Part shown: one piece after another, positions 60,019-64,000 of the stretch
How the letters are laid out: every line of letters begins with the position of its first letter
Numbering within the stretch: position 1 is the first letter of the stretch
DNA from: Musa acuminata AAA Group
Taxonomy: Eukaryota; Streptophyta; Magnoliopsida; Zingiberales; Musaceae
Assembly (NCBI RefSeq): GCF_036884655.1
Contig: NC_088327.1
Span: forward strand, 17,135,001 to 17,199,000
DNA: 64,000 nucleotides
Reading direction: 5' to 3'
Translations under genes and position numbers: made by a program
Notes under the pieces: model-generated
Told to the model about the DNA's origin: nothing
Databases searched by the model: none
Seen by the model: only the letters and a program-made list of their open reading frames with translations

Positions 60019-61285
60019 TATTGAATATCAGATTTTGATGATGAAATCAATTGATGAATTAATGATCTAATCCATGTATTAAGAAAAATGATTCTAGATT
60101 AACTACGATCGTGAAAAGATAAAATAATTAAAAAAAAATCAAATATTGGGCCGAAGTCAAAGATCGGGCATCGGATTGGAAGAATTGGGGGATATGCCGA
60201 AGGTTTGGATGATGCAATGGAAGCTCGTCGGGAGTTTATCGAAAGCTCGCTGGAAGATCACTAGGAGTTCGGATAAACAATTAACATGCTGGACAACAAG
60301 GATTGCTTGTATTGTAATTGTTTAGCCTTAATTATCATACTTAGGGTTTCAATTTGAGTTAGTTTTAGGAGAAATCCTATTAACTGAATTAGGGGTCAGT
60401 TAGGGCCTAATTAGGATTGAATTGGGCCTATTGTTTGGTCCATTAAGTGATCCTTAGCTAGCCCAAGCGGTGGCACTGCTAGGGCTGGTTGTGGCACTAC
60501 TTGAGGCTCAGTCTCCTAGAAATTATAGGCGGTGGTACCACTCAAACTGGGCGGTGGTACCACCGGTAGTTAATGCCTTATCAAGTGGTGGTACCGCTAG
60601 AGCCTAGTCTCCAAGGTTTTGTCAGGTAGTCATACCACCCAAACTAGTCAGTGATACCACCCAGTGTTAATCTACAGGTGGTGATACCGCCTAGTGTCAG
60701 TCTACAAGCGATGAAACCGTCCAATATTAGCGGTGGTACCGCTAATACTCTGGAAACCTAGGATGAGACACTTTTTGGCTCCATTTTGGAAGCCATTAGG
60801 GCTTATAAATATCTCACTCTTTCCGGCATGAAAGAGTATGAAAGTGAGAACAAAAGTCTTAAGATTTTGAGTTGTAAAAGTGTTGAAAAAAATGCTAAGT
60901 ATCCTTCTCCTTCCTTAGCTTTGTGAACATTCTAAGAGAGGTGTGAGGCTTGTAAAGTTTGTCTCCAAAACCTGTGAAAAGGAGAAAGAGTTATAAGAGG
61001 GTAGTTGGTCTTCGCCCATTGAATGAAGACCATTGATGGATATGGGTGTCCTCAATGGAAGAGGAATCGAGAGTGGACATAGGTCACGATGATCGAACTA
61101 TTATAAAATTGGTGTGCCTTCTCTTCTTTGTCTTTTTTCTTTATATTGTTTAATGATTTGGCTGCTCACTCTACTTCAAACTTTCTCTAGGTTCAAATGC
61201 ATTTCCGATATGATTTTACTAAAATGATTTTTCTATATACTCGATATTTTTATGAAAGTACTAATTCACCCTCCCCCCCACCCTT
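60019..61285 (+). mobile_element. 3' LTR of element K, 3' end lost
   Basis: Starts TATTGAATAT. Palindromic GGTGGTACC motifs lie at about 60465-60735 and a CTTATAAATATCTC box near 60804-60817. It reaches the CTAATTCACC + C-run typical of the last 40 bp, but the terminal TCCTAACA is replaced by unrelated sequence. Confidence 0.85.
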
Positions 61286-62133
61286 CCCTAGGAAAACCCA
61301 ACCGATAAAATGAGACCTCGAGTAATCTTATGTTGAATGGGCTGAACGATATGCCTTGAACCCCGTTACAAGAGTTCTGAAGCATGCCTTTGAGGGAGGA
61401 TAAATGATAGAAAATATTTTGGCAACCAATCTCATTTTGCCAGTTAGTTATCATAGAGGCATCAACGTGGAAGACGAGGGTCGAGTCAGCCCCAACGAGG
61501 TAATGACATGGAAGCTATTTTGGTTGGTCAGTTAACCATTATGGATAATAGTCTATGGATAGCTATTCAGGTCTATCCCCCCTCGGTCGACCCCCGTGGA
61601 CAACGGTCCATAGGTGGCCATTTAGGCCTGCTACTCCCGTGGACAAAACACCAAAGATAAGGTGTTACGATCGTTATAGGTGACTCCTTCGACTGGACAA
61701 GTATAAAAGATGACCCCACGACGCTAGCCTAAGGGTCAAGTCTCTCGGCAACTAACCTCTTATACCACATTCGACTTCAAAAGCTAACTTGAGTGTTGGA
61801 AACGTTAGGTTGAGAGACTCTCCCTCGACATTGACCTTCGTGTAGAAATCTAGTGAGGAGCTGAACTCCACCTCGGTCCAACCTCGGGACCACCTTGAAT
61901 GCCTTTAGTACTCCCATTAATCGCTTCGCAAGACACCCACTTGGATCCACCTTGGACACCCTCGCATCGTTGGGTCCCAATAGAACTAGGCTAGCTCATA
62001 ATCGATGGTACATTCCCTATAATAAAGTATTTATTTATTTATGTTATTTTGAAGATGCTTATTATATTAAAGATTAATATTGTTATTAACATTTTAGGAT
62101 TACATCTCATTCTTACCGTTTATCCTTTGTGAA
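61286..62133 (+). mobile_element. LTR-like remnant, possibly Tat-type gypsy
   Basis: No coding region. TATAAAA at 61702-61708 is followed by CTCTCGGCAACTAACC and a TTGAGTGTTGG...GAGAGACTCTCCCTCGACATTGACC-like stretch (about 61790-61835, broken here by dots), a pattern I associate with LTRs of Tat-lineage gypsy elements. No second LTR, PBS or duplication was found, so this is tentative. Confidence 0.35.
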
Positions 62134-62601
62134 ATATATATATATATATATATATATTCATATTATATATATACATACATATATATATACATATGTATAT
62201 ATATACATATGTATATACATATGTATGTACATACATATGTATATACATATGTATATACATATGTATGTACATACATATGTATATACATATGTATATACAT
62301 ATGTATGTATATACATATGTATATACATATGTATGTACATACATATGTATATACATATATATATATACATATGTATATACATATGTATGTATATACATAT
62401 ATATATATATACATATGTATATTATGTATATACATACATATGTATATACATATGTATATATATATATGTATATACATACATATGTATATACATATGTATG
62501 TATATACATATGTATATACATATGTATATACATATGTATATACATATGTATGTATATACATATGTATATATATACATATGTATATATGCATATATATATA
62601 T
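62134..62601. repeat. ATATGT/ACATAT palindromic microsatellite
   Basis: About 470 bp of TA runs and interleaved TATACATATGTATA units, a 14-bp perfect palindrome. Long open frames (Tyr/Ile/Cys/Met repeats) exist in several frames on both strands and are artefacts. Confidence 0.97.
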
Positions 62602-62769
62602 TCACATTCAATGTTCTTTAACGAAGATGCTTTCCATTGAAATAACATAACGCAAGTAATCTGTAGTGTTCATGGTCCATCTAAAAATAATAACTATGTG
62701 GTCTCTGATATTGATTTGTTATGAAACAAATCTTAAAATTTCTTATTTCATTCTTTCTCACTAAATTAC

Positions 62770-62775
<6 letters not shown>
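62602..62775. other. unassigned intergenic sequence
   Basis: Moderately AT-rich unique-looking sequence between two microsatellites. No feature seen. Confidence 0.5.

Positions 62776-62821
<46 letters not shown>
62776..62821. repeat. (TA)n microsatellite
   Basis: About 46 bp of TA dinucleotides. Confidence 0.95.
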
Positions 62822-62824
<3 letters not shown>

Positions 62825-63199
62825 TTATATGAGATCATACTAAACTTAGCCGATCAAATTGGGTTCAAATTTCCCAGCTCCAATTTAAGAGGACCCAACC
62901 CAACCCAACCCAACCCAAACCCAACGACTGCGCAGCTTCCAGATTTAAATCCAATCCAAGTTTCGGCCCTGCATAAAATGAACCCAATGTCTGTTCTATT
63001 CAGGTTGAGTACATATGCGACATGGGCTGGTGTGGGCGGGTTCGGCAAAAATGTCGCACGCAGCAAGTCACCGAATTGGCTACCTCTTTCATTTAGCCCC
63101 CTCGCTCCGCTTCTTATTCGTGGTCGGGAAGAACGATAAAAGCATCGGGCAGGCAGAAGAGGGTGAATCCCGCGAGTACGAGAGGGTTCGGCTCCACCG
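62822..63199 (+). promoter_or_regulatory. presumed promoter and 5' UTR of the RING-CH gene
   Basis: Composition changes from AT-rich repeats to balanced, gene-like sequence. It contains a (CCCAA)n pentamer run at 62893-62925 and TA-rich motifs (CATAAAATG near 62971-62979, GATAAAAG near 63136-63143) that could position transcription. The start site cannot be fixed without transcript data. Confidence 0.5.
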
Positions 63200-63526
63200 A
63201 TGGAGGAGATCGCCGATCACCCCTTCACTTCCTCATCCTCCTCCTCCGTTGATGGGCAAGCGACCGTGGCCGGACCCTATTCCTCCGTGGCTGCGCCGCC
63301 CCCTCCTCCTCTTGCTCCTCCGTCTCCACCGGCGACGGGCTCCTCAGTCGTCGGGAGGTTCTACGACGACGATGATGAGGAGGGGGACGTGTGCCGAATC
63401 TGTCGCAACCCCGGGGACGCCGACAACCCCCTCCGCTACCCTTGCGCCTGCAGCGGGAGCATCAAATTTGTCCACCAGGATTGTCTCCTCCAGTGGCTCA
63501 ACCACAGCAACGCTCGCCAGTGCGAG
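63200..63526 (+). CDS. SUD1: RING-CH E3 ubiquitin ligase, SUD1/DOA10 type, exon 1
   Basis: First exon, 109 codons, partial gene. SUD1 is the plant homologue of yeast Doa10: an ER-membrane E3 ubiquitin ligase acting in ER-associated degradation and in control of HMG-CoA reductase activity and cuticle/sterol metabolism. Residues 1-50 are Ser/Pro-rich, 55-64 are acidic, and the RING-CH finger begins at 64: C65, C68, C82, C84, H92, C95 and C108 are visible (VCRICRNPGDADNP, YPCACSGSIKFVHQDCLLQW). The eighth ligand lies in the next exon. The ATG is supported by the acidic-to-RING spacing of the family. The exon ends QCE at 63526, followed by GTAGGG, a good 5' splice site. The exon is GC-rich, as in many monocot first exons. 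The many membrane segments of the full protein lie beyond the window, so SUD1 rather than another RING-CH protein is a strong inference, not proof. Confidence 0.88.
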
Positions 63527-64000
63527 GTAGGGTCCCTTTGATGTATTGTCGCCACGATTATTTCGGTGCTAGGGTTATTTTGTCCTATGCCCTCTGTCGG
63601 GAAATTAGGGTTTAATCGCCTCTGCTTGCTTTAGCGCGGCATTCGGTCGTGATTTACATGTATTAGCAGTTTTTAATCGATGGGCGTCACAATTCACGAG
63701 ATTTGGAGGCCGATGGCGTCTTTCAGGACACAATCTGATTAAGAAGACGAAAAAGGTGCACACAACCTTTTGATTTCCTCTAGAGATAATTGGCCGGACC
63801 ATCTCATGGGTCTTTGTACGACATCCTTGTGAATAGGATTGAACTCCGATTGTCCTGACTTGCTTGTCTAAGCCATAATGGAGATAAAGAGAAATCCATG
63901 GGGAACAATCATTATATTAATCATCTCAGCATCCCACTTTATTCCTTTTTTGGGTTCCAAACATGACATCGACCCCAAACACATTCTTGCTTGAGGTCAT
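63527..64000 (+). other. intron 1 of the RING-CH gene, 5' part
   Basis: Starts GTAGGG directly after codon 109. Reading through gives a stop at 63539-63541, so the RING finger can only be completed by splicing. No acceptor plus continuation (VCKHPF-like) is seen before the window ends, so the intron is longer than 470 bp. Confidence 0.75.

Noticed and set aside
62120..62650. Long open frames (up to 173 codons) on both strands with Tyr/Ile/Met/Cys repeats
   Set aside because: They are translations of the ATATGT microsatellite, open in several frames on both strands.
62893..62925. CCCAA repeats as an interstitial telomere
   Set aside because: The plant telomere unit is CCCTAAA; this is a different, short pentamer.
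63015..63530. A 171-codon frame overlapping the RING-CH exon in another frame
   Set aside because: It has no domain and shadows the GC-rich exon; the frame starting at 63200 carries the complete spacing of RING-CH ligands.
63605..63802. Minus-strand 65-codon frame in intron 1
   Set aside because: No recognisable motif and it lies in intronic sequence.

Overview
This is plant nuclear DNA, almost entirely nested LTR retrotransposons, with one protein-coding gene entering at the right edge. The evidence is plant-type retroelement signatures (primer-binding sites matching the 3' end of initiator tRNA-Met, Ty1-copia and Ty3-gypsy domains), a GC-rich first exon with a GT donor, and AT-rich intergenic DNA. 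A monocot is likely. Zingiberales (Musaceae) is my guess from the look of the repeats and is not proven.

The dominant family is Ty1-copia of the Sirevirus (SIRE/Maximus) lineage. LTRs are about 1.3-2.05 kb and run TGTTGAATC...CCTAACA. A PBS TGGTATCAGAGC lies 2 bp inside the 5' LTR, and the polypurine tract AAAAAGGGGGAGAT abuts the 3' LTR. Most copies carry only a gag gene followed by a long AT-rich non-coding interior with short GCTAGC-centred repeats and extra PPT-like hairpins. Pol is absent, so they are gag-only, non-autonomous elements. One 5'-truncated copy (K) keeps a decayed SIRE-type pol and the same 3' interior, and is the nearest thing here to an autonomous relative.

Layout. 1-11295: 3' end of element A (+), whose 3' LTR is split by full-length element B (-, 2378-9658, TSD AATTT, intact 306-aa gag), then LTR fragment C. 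11296-12351: short LTR remnants of other families. 12352-26906: elements D and E (+), joined through a double PPT/LTR junction; E's LTR holds a solo LTR (17582-18889, TSD ACTTT) and its gag is split by element F (-, 20007-26357, TSD ATGGT), which has a 748-bp internal tandem duplication. 26907-36774: element G (-), whose gag is split by H, a 4.6-kb LARD-like element with no recognisable coding capacity (29956-34520). 36775-50603: a decayed Ty3-gypsy chromovirus I (-), interrupted by gag-only element J (+, 40919-47135, TSD TTTTT) and a solo LTR (+, 48261-49999, TSD AAAAT). 50604-61285: a copia RT fragment, then Sirevirus K (+), interrupted by element L (53366-59545, TSD TGCTT), which carries a ~2.2-kb internal inversion. 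61285-62850: LTR-like remnant, a palindromic ATATGT microsatellite and an AT microsatellite. 63200-64000: exon 1 and the start of intron 1 of a SUD1/DOA10-type RING-CH E3 ubiquitin ligase.

The retroelements do not form a pathway with the gene. The interest lies in the nesting order, the recurrent gag-only structure with a broken zinc knuckle, and two unusual rearrangements (in F and L). No CRISPR array, tRNA, rRNA or bacterial-type operon was seen.
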